This document shows, in pieces, positions 23,307 to 31,920 of a stretch of 64,000 nt of DNA; position 1 is the first letter of the stretch; every line of letters begins with the position of its first letter. The DNA comes from CAVQKZ01 sp963837325. Its GTDB lineage: Bacteria; Actinomycetota; Actinomycetes; Mycobacteriales; Jatrophihabitantaceae. The DNA lies in NCBI GenBank assembly GCA_963837325.1, contig CAWIMV010000001.1, positions 124,001 through 188,000 of the forward strand. Direction: 5' to 3'. A model generated the notes under the pieces. It was not told the origin of the DNA. It ran no database searches and saw nothing but the letters and a program-made list of their open reading frames with translations. The translations under genes and the position numbers were made by a program.

Positions 23307-24845
23307 TCAGATGAGGCGGTCCTGGAGGGCGCGCATGGTCGCGGCGGCACGGTTGGCGACGCCAAGTTTGGTGTAGATGTGCTCGACGTGGTTGCCGGCG
23401 GTCTTCGGCGTGATGTTTAGCCGCCGGGCGATGCTCTTGTTCGGTAGCCCCTGGCTCAACAACCGAAGTACGTCGGTCTCACGGGCGGTGAGGGTGGCCG
23501 TCGTGCGCGGACGGGGAAGGCTCGTCGTCTGACCGGCCGCGACGAGGACGGCATCGACGGCCAGTTGGTCGAGTCGTCCGTCTCGGGCCTCGGTTCTGAG
23601 TTCGCGGGCGGCGGTGTCCTCACTCAGCGCTGGTCGATAGGGACGCGGCTGGGTCATCGCGTGATACGCATCGGCCGCGGCGAGCACCCGTGCCGGCACC
23701 GACAGCATCGGCCCGCTGAGTCCTCGGTGGTAGCCGGCGCCGTCCATCCGTTCGTGGTGCGTGGCCGCGAGAAGCCCGATCCGGTGCAGTGGCTCCGGCC
23801 GGGCGAAGATCCGCTCGACGTAGTAGACGTGGATGCGCATTCGTTCGGTTTCGCGGCTGTTGAGTGGCCCGGGTTTGTCCCATACCGCCCCCGGTACGCC
23901 GAAGCGACCGAGATCGTGCACCAGCGCGGCCCGCCGGGCGAGCTGCGCCTCCGAATCGGCAACCCGCAACTGGGTCAGAGCGCCAGCGACGAGCTCAGCG
24001 GTTCCGCGGCTGTGCCCAGCGAAGTAAGGGCAGCGCAGGTCGCAGAAGTCGCCGATGGCCTCGAGCACGGTGTCGAGGCGTGCGTCGCTCAACGGTGCTC
24101 GCTCGACCGGTTCGGCGTCGAGGATCTCACGGGCGGCGTCGTCGTCGAGACCGGCAAACAGCGCACTGGAATCACTTTGCACGGCCGCGGTGATCTGGGG
24201 ATCAAAGTGCGTGCCCTGCCGCGCCCGAACCATCTCCACTGCCCCTTCGAGGCCAGTTGCGCGCTCGAAGACCTCGCAGGCCTCGGCCACGTGCGCGATC
24301 CGCGCAGAAAGCGCCAATGCGTCGCCCCCGACGCCGGTCGGCACCCCCTTGCCGTCCCATCGGGCGTAGGACTGCTCGACCCCGGCTCGAACTTCCGGGC
24401 TCAACCCCAAGCGATCAGCGAGTTCACCCGCCGCCGAGCAGTGGTTGGCCATTTGCTCGACCATCACCCGTCCACCTGTACCGATGACCGTCGCCACTTG
24501 CCGCGCCCGATTCATCGGGGACGTCCCGGCGCCGGCGCGGCGCATCAGGAAGAGCGCGGCGGGCATACCGGCCAGGTCCACTTCGATGGCCCGCGCGCGA
24601 AAGTCGATGTCGTCCCCGAACAGGGCAGCTGCTTCGTTGCCGTAGATAGGGCAACCGACATACGTCAGCAGGCTGACGTCGTACAGCGCAGCCAGCTCCT
24701 CTTGGGTCAAGCCCAGCCGCCCGCCGATCCGCATGCTGATCCGGGCCGCGCGCACCATGTGTTCCGCCGGCTGTCCCAGCCCGAGATCGGTAGCCGAGGA
24801 CAGGGCTACCAGTACCTCACTCAGCCGCACCCCGGAGTCGGGCAT
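23307..24845 (-). CDS. Tandem HD/HD-GYP-type phosphohydrolase with LuxR-type DNA-binding domain
   Basis: This 512-residue regulator has two HD-like halves and a C-terminal LuxR helix-turn-helix (TARETDVLRLLSQGLPNKSIARRLNITPKTAGNH in segments, residues about 445-505). The C-terminal half keeps HD in ALVHDLGRFGVP and HHERMDGAGYH, where the usual GYP is GYH. The N-terminal half has only a degenerate YARWDGKGVP. HD-GYP proteins cleave cyclic di-GMP, but fusions of this type may act as signal-responsive transcription factors. It is divergent from the DUF4242-DsrE pair, its likely target. ATG 24845 starts at MPDSGVRLSEV; ATG 24904 is possible. Confidence 0.8.
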   Translation of the reverse strand: MPDSGVRLSEVLVALSSATDLGLGQPAEHMVRAARISMRIGGRLGLTQEELAALYDVSLLTYVGCPIYGNEAAALFGDDIDFRARAIEVDLAGMPAALFLMRRAGAGTSPMNRARQVATVIGTGGRVMVEQMANHCSAAGELADRLGLSPEVRAGVEQSYARWDGKGVPTGVGGDALALSARIAHVAEACEVFERATGLEGAVEMVRARQGTHFDPQITAAVQSDSSALFAGLDDDAAREILDAEPVERAPLSDARLDTVLEAIGDFCDLRCPYFAGHSRGTAELVAGALTQLRVADSEAQLARRAALVHDLGRFGVPGAVWDKPGPLNSRETERMRIHVYYVERIFARPEPLHRIGLLAATHHERMDGAGYHRGLSGPMLSVPARVLAAADAYHAMTQPRPYRPALSEDTAARELRTEARDGRLDQLAVDAVLVAAGQTTSLPRPRTTATLTARETDVLRLLSQGLPNKSIARRLNITPKTAGNHVEHIYTKLGVANRAAATMRALQDRLI

Positions 24846-24983
24846 GGTGCAGATCGTATGACGCTCACGACGCCTGGACCGTTGCGACTGGGGTGAATGC
24901 CTCATGACGAGCGAGCGCCCAGTTTCTAGGTTCCTTCTCAGGAGCCAATTCGGCGCCTCGCCACCACGAACGGAGCAACGAAC

Positions 24984-25265
24984 ATGAACAGGTACATCAT
25001 CGAGCGGACGGTGCCGGGCGCCGGCGCGATGGACCAAACCGCGCTCGCCGCGATCACGAACCAGTCCAATACCGTCTTGCGTGAACTCGGACCCGACATC
25101 CAGTGGCTGCACAGCTACGTCAGCGAGGACAAGATCACGTGCGTCTACCTCGCCACCAACGAGGAGCTCATCCGCGAGCACGGACGCTGCGGCGGCTTTC
25201 CGGTCGACGCCGTGCTCAACGTCCGCGCTGTCATCGATCCGGCGACCAGCGAGGTGACCCGATGA
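24984..25265 (+). CDS. DUF4242 (SCO4226-like nickel-binding) protein
   Basis: This 93-residue ferredoxin-like protein starts MNRYIIERTVPGAG and contains WLHSYVSEDKITCVYLA, as in DUF4242. The Streptomyces member SCO4226 binds nickel. The REHGRCGGFP segment offers His and Cys as possible metal ligands. ATG 24984 has GGAG 8-10 bases upstream. Its stop overlaps the DsrE-like start (ATGA), and the HD/LuxR regulator is divergent. In this setting a redox or metal-sensing role is possible but not shown. Confidence 0.8.
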   Translation: MNRYIIERTVPGAGAMDQTALAAITNQSNTVLRELGPDIQWLHSYVSEDKITCVYLATNEELIREHGRCGGFPVDAVLNVRAVIDPATSEVTR

Positions 25266-25621
25266 CCAAAGCAGCGATCAGCCTGACGACCGGGCTCGAG
25301 GACCCTGAGAAGGTGACGGTCGCTCTGCTCGTCGCGGTGGGCGCGGCCGAGGCCGGCCGATCCACACTGATGTTCCTCACCAAAGAGGCGGTTCGTCTTG
25401 CCACGCATGGTGTGTCCGTCGGCGTGGCGTGCGACGGCTGCCCGTCAATCGAGGACTTGATGAAGCGCTACGAAGGCGCCGGCGGCAGTCTGCTGGTCTG
25501 CCCGATCTGCTTCAACGCTCGACAGATCGATCAAGACAGCCTGATCGCGAACGCCCAGCTCGGCGGGACCGTCCCGCTGTGGGAGTGGATCGGCGACGGC
25601 GCAACCACATTCAGCTACTGA
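25262..25621 (+). CDS. DsrE/DsrF-like family protein
   Basis: This 119-residue protein has the DsrE fold pattern: a leading strand (KVTVALLVAVGAAEAG), LMFLTKEAVRLATHG, and a Cys-containing LLVCPICFNARQID segment. DsrE family proteins carry sulfur on a cysteine or act as small redox carriers. C in VACDGCPS and CPICF are candidates. It is translated in overlap with the DUF4242 gene, so the two probably work together, under the divergent HD/LuxR regulator. Confidence 0.8.
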   Translation: MTKAAISLTTGLEDPEKVTVALLVAVGAAEAGRSTLMFLTKEAVRLATHGVSVGVACDGCPSIEDLMKRYEGAGGSLLVCPICFNARQIDQDSLIANAQLGGTVPLWEWIGDGATTFSY

Positions 25622-25643
25622 CTCTGTGACTGCCAGCTCGCAA

Positions 25644-25663
25644 GAGGGACGCTGTGCGTCCTC
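25644..25663. terminator. Hairpin between convergent genes
   Basis: GAGGGACGC-TGT-GCGTCCTC forms an 8-base stem with one bulged G. It lies 23 bases past the DsrE-like stop, between convergent genes. There is no T-run. The rest of 25664-25796 shows nothing clear. Confidence 0.35.
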
Positions 25664-25796
25664 GCAGCCGTGATATGCGCCATCAGAAACGGAGCGCGGG
25701 CCAACCCGGATCCGCTCGACCGAGCGACGCAACGGAAAAACGATCATTCACGTTCGTCCATGAGCGGGTAGCGAGCACGCTGGACCCTGCATCGGA

Positions 25797-26282
25797 TCAG
25801 GCGATGCCTTCCAGTGTGTCGTCGAGCCGCTCGTAGCCGCGGCCGAGGCCCTCGGTCATGCCAGATGCGATCCACCCGTCGCGCATTTCTCGGTCGACGT
25901 AGCGCACGGTCAGCATCATCGTGGTGCGGCCGTCGCTCCGCTCGTCGAGCACGAGGGTGTTGGTGCTTGGGCCGGGGAACTCGTCGAACTGCTCAGTGGA
26001 GACGATCCGGTGTGGCCGAACGACCTCGTCGAAGGTGCCCCGGACACCCATCACGCCCGGGCCGTCTGGTTGGGTGAACACCCAGCGGTACGTTCCGCCG
26101 ACGCGCACGTCCATCTCACACATTGTCAGCGGGAAGCTCGGGTCGCCGAGCCAGCGCCGGAGATGTTCCGGCTCGGTCAGAGCCCGCCAGACCTTGTCCG
26201 GCGGTGCGTCGAAGTCCCGGCGCACGACGATCGACGCGTCGTCTGGGGTGGTCACGTTGAACGTGTCGGCCCAGATCCTCAT
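25797..26282 (-). CDS. SRPBCC (AHSA1/START-like) domain protein
   Basis: This 161-residue protein has the AHSA1 pattern: IVVRRDFDAPPDKVWRALTEPEHLRRWLG at the N-terminus, VGGTYRWVF in the middle and GWIASGMTEGLGRGYERLD at the end. The fold binds hydrophobic ligands. ATG 26282 is set by an ATGA overlap with the ArsR-type gene. Such ArsR-SRPBCC pairs are common in actinobacteria. Ligand unknown. Confidence 0.85.
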   Translation of the reverse strand: MRIWADTFNVTTPDDASIVVRRDFDAPPDKVWRALTEPEHLRRWLGDPSFPLTMCEMDVRVGGTYRWVFTQPDGPGVMGVRGTFDEVVRPHRIVSTEQFDEFPGPSTNTLVLDERSDGRTTMMLTVRYVDREMRDGWIASGMTEGLGRGYERLDDTLEGIA

Positions 26283-26653
26283 GCGTGGTCCTTCGGGTCG
26301 TCGGGCATCGTCTGGAGGTAGTCGTCGAGCCGCTCGAAGCGCTGGTCCCAGAACTGGCGGAACCCTTCCGCCCACTCCGCGACCTGTTTCATCGGCTCGG
26401 CTCTCAGGGTGGCTGGCCGGGACTGCGCCACCCGCCCGCGAGCGACCAGCCCGGCGCGCTCGAGCACGCGCAGGTGCTTGGACACCGCCGGGCCGGTCAT
26501 GTCGAAGGGCTCGCCGATCTCGCTCACCGTCGCCGGCCCGCGCCGCAGCCGGGTGAGCATCGCCCGCCGGGTCGGGTCGGCGAGCGCAGCGAACACCAGA
26601 CTCAGCGGATCACGGGCGCCGGCCGGGTTGGCGTCGAGAGTTAGTGTGCTCAC
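26279..26653 (-). CDS. ArsR-family winged-helix regulator
   Basis: This 124-residue protein carries the ArsR-type winged helix (LVFAALADPTRRAMLTRL, TVSEIGEPFDMTGPAVSKHLRVLERAGLV). It lacks the CxC-type metal site of metal-sensing ArsR proteins, so it is more likely the SdpR-like kind that travels with SRPBCC proteins. GTG 26653 lies in a GTGA overlap with the VOC gene and ATGA follows at its end. It probably controls its own operon. Confidence 0.85.
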   Translation of the reverse strand: MSTLTLDANPAGARDPLSLVFAALADPTRRAMLTRLRRGPATVSEIGEPFDMTGPAVSKHLRVLERAGLVARGRVAQSRPATLRAEPMKQVAEWAEGFRQFWDQRFERLDDYLQTMPDDPKDHA

Positions 26654-27066
26654 GCGCCGGCCAGGTCCTCGTGCGGGAAGCCGCCCTCGGGCCATTGCTG
26701 CAACAGCCACGAGTTGCCGTCCGGGTCCTCGAAGCGGCAGAACAGGCAGCCGCCGAGGTCCTGGACCTCGCCGAGCTCGACACCGCGGCCGCTCAGGTCC
26801 TTGGTCGCCTGCTCCATGTCGGCGACGACCAGGTGCAGCCCCTTCTGGACGCCGACCGGCATGTCGCTGATCTCCGGGATGTTGCGGCCCAGCAGGATGG
26901 CGCAGCCGGAGCCCGGCGGGCAGATCTGCACGATCCGCATGTCGTCGAGCTGGACGTGGTCGGTGAGCAGCTGCCAGCCGCACTGCTCGACATAGAAGTC
27001 GCGGGCGTGGTCGACGTCGCTGACGGGCAGGTGGATGAGCTCGAGCCTCATCTCAGTGGTTGTCAT
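26650..27066 (-). CDS. VOC (glyoxalase/bleomycin-resistance-like) protein
   Basis: This 138-residue vicinal-oxygen-chelate protein has the usual strand pattern: LIHLPVSDVDHARDFYVEQCGW, KGLHLVVADMEQATKDL, and CLFCRFEDPDGNSWLLQQ. Metal ligands in the family are His and Glu at strand ends; H in LIHLP and H in GLHLV are candidates. It is the first gene of the VOC-ArsR-SRPBCC operon and sits downstream of an inverted-repeat operator. Substrate not predictable. Confidence 0.85.
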   Translation of the reverse strand: MTTTEMRLELIHLPVSDVDHARDFYVEQCGWQLLTDHVQLDDMRIVQICPPGSGCAILLGRNIPEISDMPVGVQKGLHLVVADMEQATKDLSGRGVELGEVQDLGGCLFCRFEDPDGNSWLLQQWPEGGFPHEDLAGA

Positions 27067-27082
27067 GGCGGATCCCTTCGTT

Positions 27083-27116
27083 GAAAACCGATTGGTTATT
27101 TAACTAACTGGTTTTC
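27083..27116. promoter_or_regulatory. Inverted-repeat operator before the VOC operon
   Basis: GAAAACC (27083-27089) and GGTTTTC (27110-27116) are perfect arms, and between them TTGGTTA faces TAACTAA. About 13 of 17 positions are symmetric in an AT-rich stretch that stands out from the GC-rich background. It lies 17 bases before the VOC start and probably holds the operator of the ArsR-type or the neighbouring TetR-type regulator. Confidence 0.5.
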
Positions 27117-27159
27117 TACCTTATCGCAGCGGGAGGCGTCAACGATCCGGAGCAGAGAT

Positions 27160-27702
27160 TTAGACGAGCAGGCCGTCGACGACGACCTCGAGCATCGGCC
27201 CGACGGAGGTGGCGGGCAGGTTGCCCTGGTCGACGACGCTGGCGATGCCGCCGACGAGGCGGGCGAACTGGAGTGAGTCGACGCCGGGCCGCAGATCGTC
27301 TCCGAGTTGCTCGATGATCTGTGCATTGGCGGCCCGCAGCGTCTGACACTTGGTGCGCATGGGCGAGTTGTCGTCCTCCATCGCCAGCGTGATCCTGGCC
27401 GGTCCGCCCTTGTGTACCGAGATCAGCTCGACGTACTGCTCGAACCAGCGCAGCAGGAGTTCGCGAGACGAGCCGCCCTCGGCGAGGACCTTGCCGACCG
27501 CGTCGTTGACCCCCTCGGACCATGCCTGCATCACCGCGTCGACCAGGGACTCGCGCGTCGGGAAATGGCGGTACAGGGTTCCCGCCCCGACGCCGGCCGC
27601 CTTGACGATGTCGTCCAGGGGGGCGTCGTAGCCCCGCGTCCGGAACGCCACCCGAGCAGCCTCGACGATCTTGTCGCGATTGCGCGCCGCGTCCGCCCGC
27701 AC
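27160..27702 (-). CDS. TetR-family repressor
   Basis: This 180-residue protein has a TetR N-terminal helix-turn-helix: RDKIVEAARVAFRTRGYDAPLDDIVKAAGVGAGTLYRHFPTRE in segments, with the typical GTLYRHFP. The ligand domain follows (LLLRWFEQYVEL onward). GTG 27702 is chosen because AGGAGG stands 7 bases upstream; the open frame runs further but into the operator region. It is divergent from the DHA2 exporter gene and probably represses it and itself. Confidence 0.85.
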   Translation of the reverse strand: MRADAARNRDKIVEAARVAFRTRGYDAPLDDIVKAAGVGAGTLYRHFPTRESLVDAVMQAWSEGVNDAVGKVLAEGGSSRELLLRWFEQYVELISVHKGGPARITLAMEDDNSPMRTKCQTLRAANAQIIEQLGDDLRPGVDSLQFARLVGGIASVVDQGNLPATSVGPMLEVVVDGLLV

Positions 27703-27740
27703 CGGCTCGCCTCCTGGCTCCACAAATGAATTTGCTAAGT

Positions 27741-27785
27741 GGAGAGTGTCTCCGTATCGTGGCTCTGGAAGCGGAGAACCTCTCC
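27741..27785. promoter_or_regulatory. Two matching operators between tetR-type and exporter genes
   Basis: GGAGA-GTG-TCTCC (27741-27753) and GGAGA-ACC-TCTCC (27773-27785) share identical arms and are spaced 32 bases centre to centre, three helical turns. They sit between the divergent TetR and DHA2 genes. This suggests two repressor dimers binding on one face of the DNA. Confidence 0.65.
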
Positions 27786-27845
27786 ACATCAGTCTACGTC
27801 GGCTCGCGGCCAAACGCACGCAGGCCAGAAGAGGACCACACCCAG

Positions 27846-29258
27846 ATGACTTCAATGCTGCAAACCCGGCCCGCTCCGACGGGGCCCGCGCGCCGCAATC
27901 CGGCGATCGGGATGTGGGTCGTGCTCGTCGGTCAACTCATGCTCGTGCTGGACGCGACGATCGTGAACGTCGCGCTGCCGCACATCGCCACCGACCTGCA
28001 TTTCGGCTCTGCCTCCCTGTCGTGGGTCCTCAACGCCTACAGCCTGGCGTTCGGTGGCCTATTGCTCCTCGGCGGCCGCCTCGGAGACGTCCTCGGCCGG
28101 CGCCGGGTGTTCATGACCGGCTTGAGCGTGTTCACCCTCGCCTCCTTCGCCGGCGGGTTCGCCCAGGCGCCGTGGGAACTGGTCACCTCGCGGGCGCTTC
28201 AGGGCGTCGGTGCCGCGTTGTCCGCGCCGTCCGTGCTGGCCCTGATCGCCACCAACGCACCGAACGAGGCGGCCCGCAACCGTGCCCTGGCCGCGTTCGC
28301 CGTCATCTCCTCCGGAGGGGCGGCACTCGGCTTGATTCTCGGCGGCACGCTAACCGATCTGGTCTCCTGGCGCTGGACGATGTTCGTCAACGTGCCGATC
28401 GGTCTGGCCGTTCTGCTCCTCGTACCGGGGTTGGTCACCGAGACAGCACGGCGCCACGGTCGATTCGACTTCGTCGGCGCGGCTTCCGCGACCTCCGCCG
28501 CGGTGTCCATCGTGTGGACCGTGATCAACGCACCCGAACACGGCTGGGGCAGCGCACGCACCGTCGGCGGTTTCGTCCTCGGCGCCGCGCTGCTGGTGGT
28601 GCTGTCGGTCACCGAGCGGCGCCACCCGCACCCGTTGCTGCGGCCCGCGTTGCTGCGCAGTCGGCAGCGGATCGCCGGGCTGGTCGCGATGGCCGCCGTC
28701 TACGGCGGCATGCTCGCGACCTTCTTCCTCACCGTGCAACTGCTGGCCCACCAGTTCGGCTACAGTCCGCTTCGGACCGGCGTGGCGTTCCTGCCCGCGC
28801 CACTGGGCGTGTTCGCCATGTCGCGCCTGGCCCCGCGCTTGGTCGCGCGATTCGGACCGGCTCCGCTGATCGCCGCCGGTACCGCGAGTGTGTTCGTGGC
28901 AATGGGCCTGCTGGTCGGCGTCCACGACTCCACCAGCTATGCCGCCGGTGTGTTTCCGTCCCTGCTGCTGATGGGCTTGGGCATGGGCGCGAGCTTCATG
29001 CCGATCACGGTCCTGGCCCTCAATGGCGTCGAGCCGGAGCACACCGGATCGGCCTCCGGGCTGCTGCAGACCATGCAGCAACTCGGCGGAGCGGTCGGAC
29101 TCGCGGTGGTCGCCTCCGTCTTCGCCGGACGGAGCGCGCACGGCTTCGACCCAGCCCTACGGTCCGGGTACGGCGCGGCGACGGTATTGGCCGCGCTCGC
29201 TTTGGCCAGCGCGCTCACCCTGCTCCGGCGCCGAACCTTCGCCGCTACCTCGGCCTAG
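27846..29258 (+). CDS. DHA2-family MFS drug exporter (EmrB/QacA type)
   Basis: This 470-residue transporter begins MTSMLQTRPAP, followed by WVVLVGQLMLVLDATIVNVALPHI, the DHA2 motif with the acidic residue in helix 1. GGRLGDVLGRRRVF is the loop motif A. About 14 hydrophobic helices are seen. Such carriers export toxic compounds using the proton gradient. ATG 27846 follows the paired operators of the divergent TetR gene, so export is probably induced by the TetR ligand. Confidence 0.85.
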   Translation: MTSMLQTRPAPTGPARRNPAIGMWVVLVGQLMLVLDATIVNVALPHIATDLHFGSASLSWVLNAYSLAFGGLLLLGGRLGDVLGRRRVFMTGLSVFTLASFAGGFAQAPWELVTSRALQGVGAALSAPSVLALIATNAPNEAARNRALAAFAVISSGGAALGLILGGTLTDLVSWRWTMFVNVPIGLAVLLLVPGLVTETARRHGRFDFVGAASATSAAVSIVWTVINAPEHGWGSARTVGGFVLGAALLVVLSVTERRHPHPLLRPALLRSRQRIAGLVAMAAVYGGMLATFFLTVQLLAHQFGYSPLRTGVAFLPAPLGVFAMSRLAPRLVARFGPAPLIAAGTASVFVAMGLLVGVHDSTSYAAGVFPSLLLMGLGMGASFMPITVLALNGVEPEHTGSASGLLQTMQQLGGAVGLAVVASVFAGRSAHGFDPALRSGYGAATVLAALALASALTLLRRRTFAATSA

Positions 29259-29302
29259 GGCCCTGTGACGCGTGCCAGTCGCGGCCACCGTGGCTGTCGC
29301 GC

Positions 29303-30682
29303 TCAGGGGCCTTCAAGGCCAGCGCTGACGAGACCGGGCGCTTCGAGTGCTCGGGTATCCGATGAGCCCGGGTCCGGCATGACCGGTGGAGAATCGCATG
29401 CTGGCGGGTAGGCGTTGGCGCCGACCCGTAAGGCGCCATGACGACCGACGTAGCGCGGATGGCGGTGTCTGGTTGTGACGGCCCACGCGGCCGCGCCACC
29501 CACGACAAGGGTTCCGGCCGCTACTGCACTCAGCTGACCGATCTGCGCCGCTACGACGAGCATGGGCAATATCCGGACAGCGGCCGCACTACCAAGTGCG
29601 CGCGCCGCGGCGCTCCACGCCAGCGCTGCCGTCACTTCACCGGTACCTGCGTTACCGGCAACGTGCGCATCCATCGCGCCTTCGAACGCCGTGAGGCTCA
29701 ACCCGGCCAGGAATTGGGCGACGAGCAGGCCGGTGATGTGCCACGGTGCTATCACCCAACCGATCAGCATCCCCACCCCCCACGCGGGCCAGATGAGCTT
29801 TGCCGGCAGTTGCAAGCGGGCAACTCGGCCGACGGCCAGCGAGGAGAACAAGCAGCCAACGGTGAACGCGGCGGTAGATACGACAACGGACAACTGACCG
29901 TGTAGCTCAACCCCGAGTGCCACGGCGAGTCGCGTCGGACCAGACGCGATCAACATGATCGCTGCGCCCGCAAGCAATGGAGCGATCTGGCCGCGAAGAT
30001 GCGCGGCGCGCAAACCGGCCACGGCCCGGTGGGCCACCACCCCCAACGCGGGCCTTGGTCCGCTTGCAGTCTGGCTGATCGCAGCGTGGTGATGCACCGT
30101 CCGGGTGCTCGGCACCCGCGAGCGACGGGCACACCCGAACGTCGGTAGCAGGCTGCCGGCATACACGGTGAGCACCAGCCAGAGCAGCGCATCGTGGAGG
30201 GTTCCCTGCGAGCTAGTAGGTAGCAGCGCCGCGACGCCGGCACCGAATGCTTCTATCGCGGCGATCGACATGGCGTAGTGCGTCATCGCACGCGGACTCG
30301 AGTCGGCGGCCGCGACCTCCGCACGCATGCCGGCGTAGCCCGCCCACGCCACGATGTTCATCGCGACGATGAATGCGACGATGATCGGCGCCGACCAACC
30401 CGCCAGCAGGGCCGCCAACGTAGCGACGCGCAGGACGATCTCGACGCCTGCCGTCGTCCTCAGCAGAGTCCGGCCGGGTAGGTGGCTGGCCAGCCAGCCG
30501 GTGACCGGCGCGGACAACATCACGCCGACGAACATCGCGGCGTTGTAAAGTCCCGCTGCGGCCAAGCCGCCGTTGGCAATGGCGAGCAGGGTGAAGACCG
30601 TCCACCCGAGCGCCAGCCCGAAGGAGTCGATGAGACCGGCGACCATCAGCCGAGGAAGGCTGTTCGTGGCCGCAGCCTCCAT
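29303..30682 (-). CDS. MFS transporter coupled to ornithine decarboxylase
   Basis: This 459-residue membrane protein has about 12 hydrophobic helices and an MFS layout (VAGLIDSFGLALGWTVFTLLAI, FVGVMLSAPVTGWLASHLPGRTLLR). ATG 30682 overlaps the upstream decarboxylase stop in TGATG, so translation is coupled. The carrier therefore probably moves the decarboxylase product (a polyamine or related amine) or its precursor. The last 60 residues are hydrophilic and of poor complexity. The substrate is inferred from context only. Confidence 0.75.
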   Translation of the reverse strand: MEAAATNSLPRLMVAGLIDSFGLALGWTVFTLLAIANGGLAAAGLYNAAMFVGVMLSAPVTGWLASHLPGRTLLRTTAGVEIVLRVATLAALLAGWSAPIIVAFIVAMNIVAWAGYAGMRAEVAAADSSPRAMTHYAMSIAAIEAFGAGVAALLPTSSQGTLHDALLWLVLTVYAGSLLPTFGCARRSRVPSTRTVHHHAAISQTASGPRPALGVVAHRAVAGLRAAHLRGQIAPLLAGAAIMLIASGPTRLAVALGVELHGQLSVVVSTAAFTVGCLFSSLAVGRVARLQLPAKLIWPAWGVGMLIGWVIAPWHITGLLVAQFLAGLSLTAFEGAMDAHVAGNAGTGEVTAALAWSAAARALGSAAAVRILPMLVVAAQIGQLSAVAAGTLVVGGAAAWAVTTRHRHPRYVGRHGALRVGANAYPPACDSPPVMPDPGSSDTRALEAPGLVSAGLEGP

Positions 30683-31872
30683 CAGGTTGCGCCTACGAAC
30701 AGGGGGGTCGGCACCGGAAAACCGTTGAACGTGGACGCGTAGCTCAGCGTGTAGGCGCCCGCCGTGCCGATGTACAGGTGATCGCCGATATCGATGGTGG
30801 ACGGCAGGGCGGCGCCGTAGAACATGGTGTCGGAGCTGTCGCAACTCGGTCCGGTGACCGTGAACGGCAAATGGGCAACGGAGGCGTGGTCGAGCCGGGA
30901 CGTCCATAACGGGAAGCGCCACTCGTTGACGGTCTGCTGAGTCTCCATCATTCCGTTGTAGGCGCCGACGTCGAGGTAGATCCAGTTCTCGCCGGCCCGG
31001 ACCTCGCGGCCGAGCACACTGGCGACCAACACACTGCTCTCGGCGACGAGGTAACGACCGGGCTCGGCGGCGAGCAGAGCCGGCCGGTAAGGCAAGAGTT
31101 CCTCGACAGCTGGCCAGATTGCATCGGCGATCTGTTCGATCGACGGGATCCGCTCGCCATACCGAGCCGGAAAGCCGCCCCCGATGTTCAGCATTTCCAG
31201 TCGAATTCCGTCGTCGTCCAGTCTGGCCATGAGCCGGCCCACGGCGGCGATGGCCTGCCGCCACGTGCTCGTGGCGGCGCACTGCGAACCCACGTGAAAC
31301 GTGATCCCGTACGGTCGCAGACCGAGGCGCCGGGCTAGCGACAGCAGCGCCCGCGCTTCATGAGCTTCGGCGCCGAACTTGCGCGACAGCGGGAACATGC
31401 TGGTGCTGTCGTCGACGCGCAGTCGGATGTACACGGCGCTGCCGGGCGCGTGCTCAGCCAGCTTGCGCAGCTCACCCTCGGAGTCGAAGCTGAAACGCCA
31501 CAGGCCGGCAGCCGCGGCGGACGCGATGGCGGCCGGCGGCTTGATCGGGTTGCTGAACAGCACGTCAGCTGGGTCGACGCCGATCTGCTGGAGCATCGCG
31601 AGCTCACCAACCGAGGCCACCTCGAAGCCCGAACCGAGAGCGGCCAATGTCTGCAAGACCCGCTGGGTGGAGTTGCATTTCATGGCGTAGAAGACCCGCA
31701 CATCCGGAAGCGTCTCGTTGAGCCGTCGATAGCGGTCGGCGATCGTTCCCAGGTCGCACAGCAGATAGGGCGTCGGTACGTCGACCTGTGCGAGGGCGCG
31801 GGGATGAAGGGCTTGCGGCCAGAACGATGGGAGGCTCAACCGTGCTTCGTACGATTCGAGGGCTTTCGTCAT
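30682..31872 (-). CDS. Ornithine/lysine-type decarboxylase, PLP fold type III
   Basis: This 396-residue enzyme matches eukaryote-like ornithine decarboxylases (alanine-racemase fold). K65 in YAMKCN binds PLP. FHVGSQ, GGGFPARYG and EPGRYLV shape the cofactor pocket, and GPSCDSSD provides the catalytic cysteine and aspartates across the dimer interface. The GPxCDxxD form favours ornithine or lysine over diaminopimelate. Product would be putrescine or cadaverine. A 48-base gap separates it from the GGDEF-EAL gene upstream. It is coupled to an MFS gene. Confidence 0.85.
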   Translation of the reverse strand: MTKALESYEARLSLPSFWPQALHPRALAQVDVPTPYLLCDLGTIADRYRRLNETLPDVRVFYAMKCNSTQRVLQTLAALGSGFEVASVGELAMLQQIGVDPADVLFSNPIKPPAAIASAAAAGLWRFSFDSEGELRKLAEHAPGSAVYIRLRVDDSTSMFPLSRKFGAEAHEARALLSLARRLGLRPYGITFHVGSQCAATSTWRQAIAAVGRLMARLDDDGIRLEMLNIGGGFPARYGERIPSIEQIADAIWPAVEELLPYRPALLAAEPGRYLVAESSVLVASVLGREVRAGENWIYLDVGAYNGMMETQQTVNEWRFPLWTSRLDHASVAHLPFTVTGPSCDSSDTMFYGAALPSTIDIGDHLYIGTAGAYTLSYASTFNGFPVPTPLFVGAT

Positions 31873-31920
31873 GCCGGATCTCCCAGGATTGGTCGGGTCT
31901 GCAACCGCGCGCGCTGCGGG

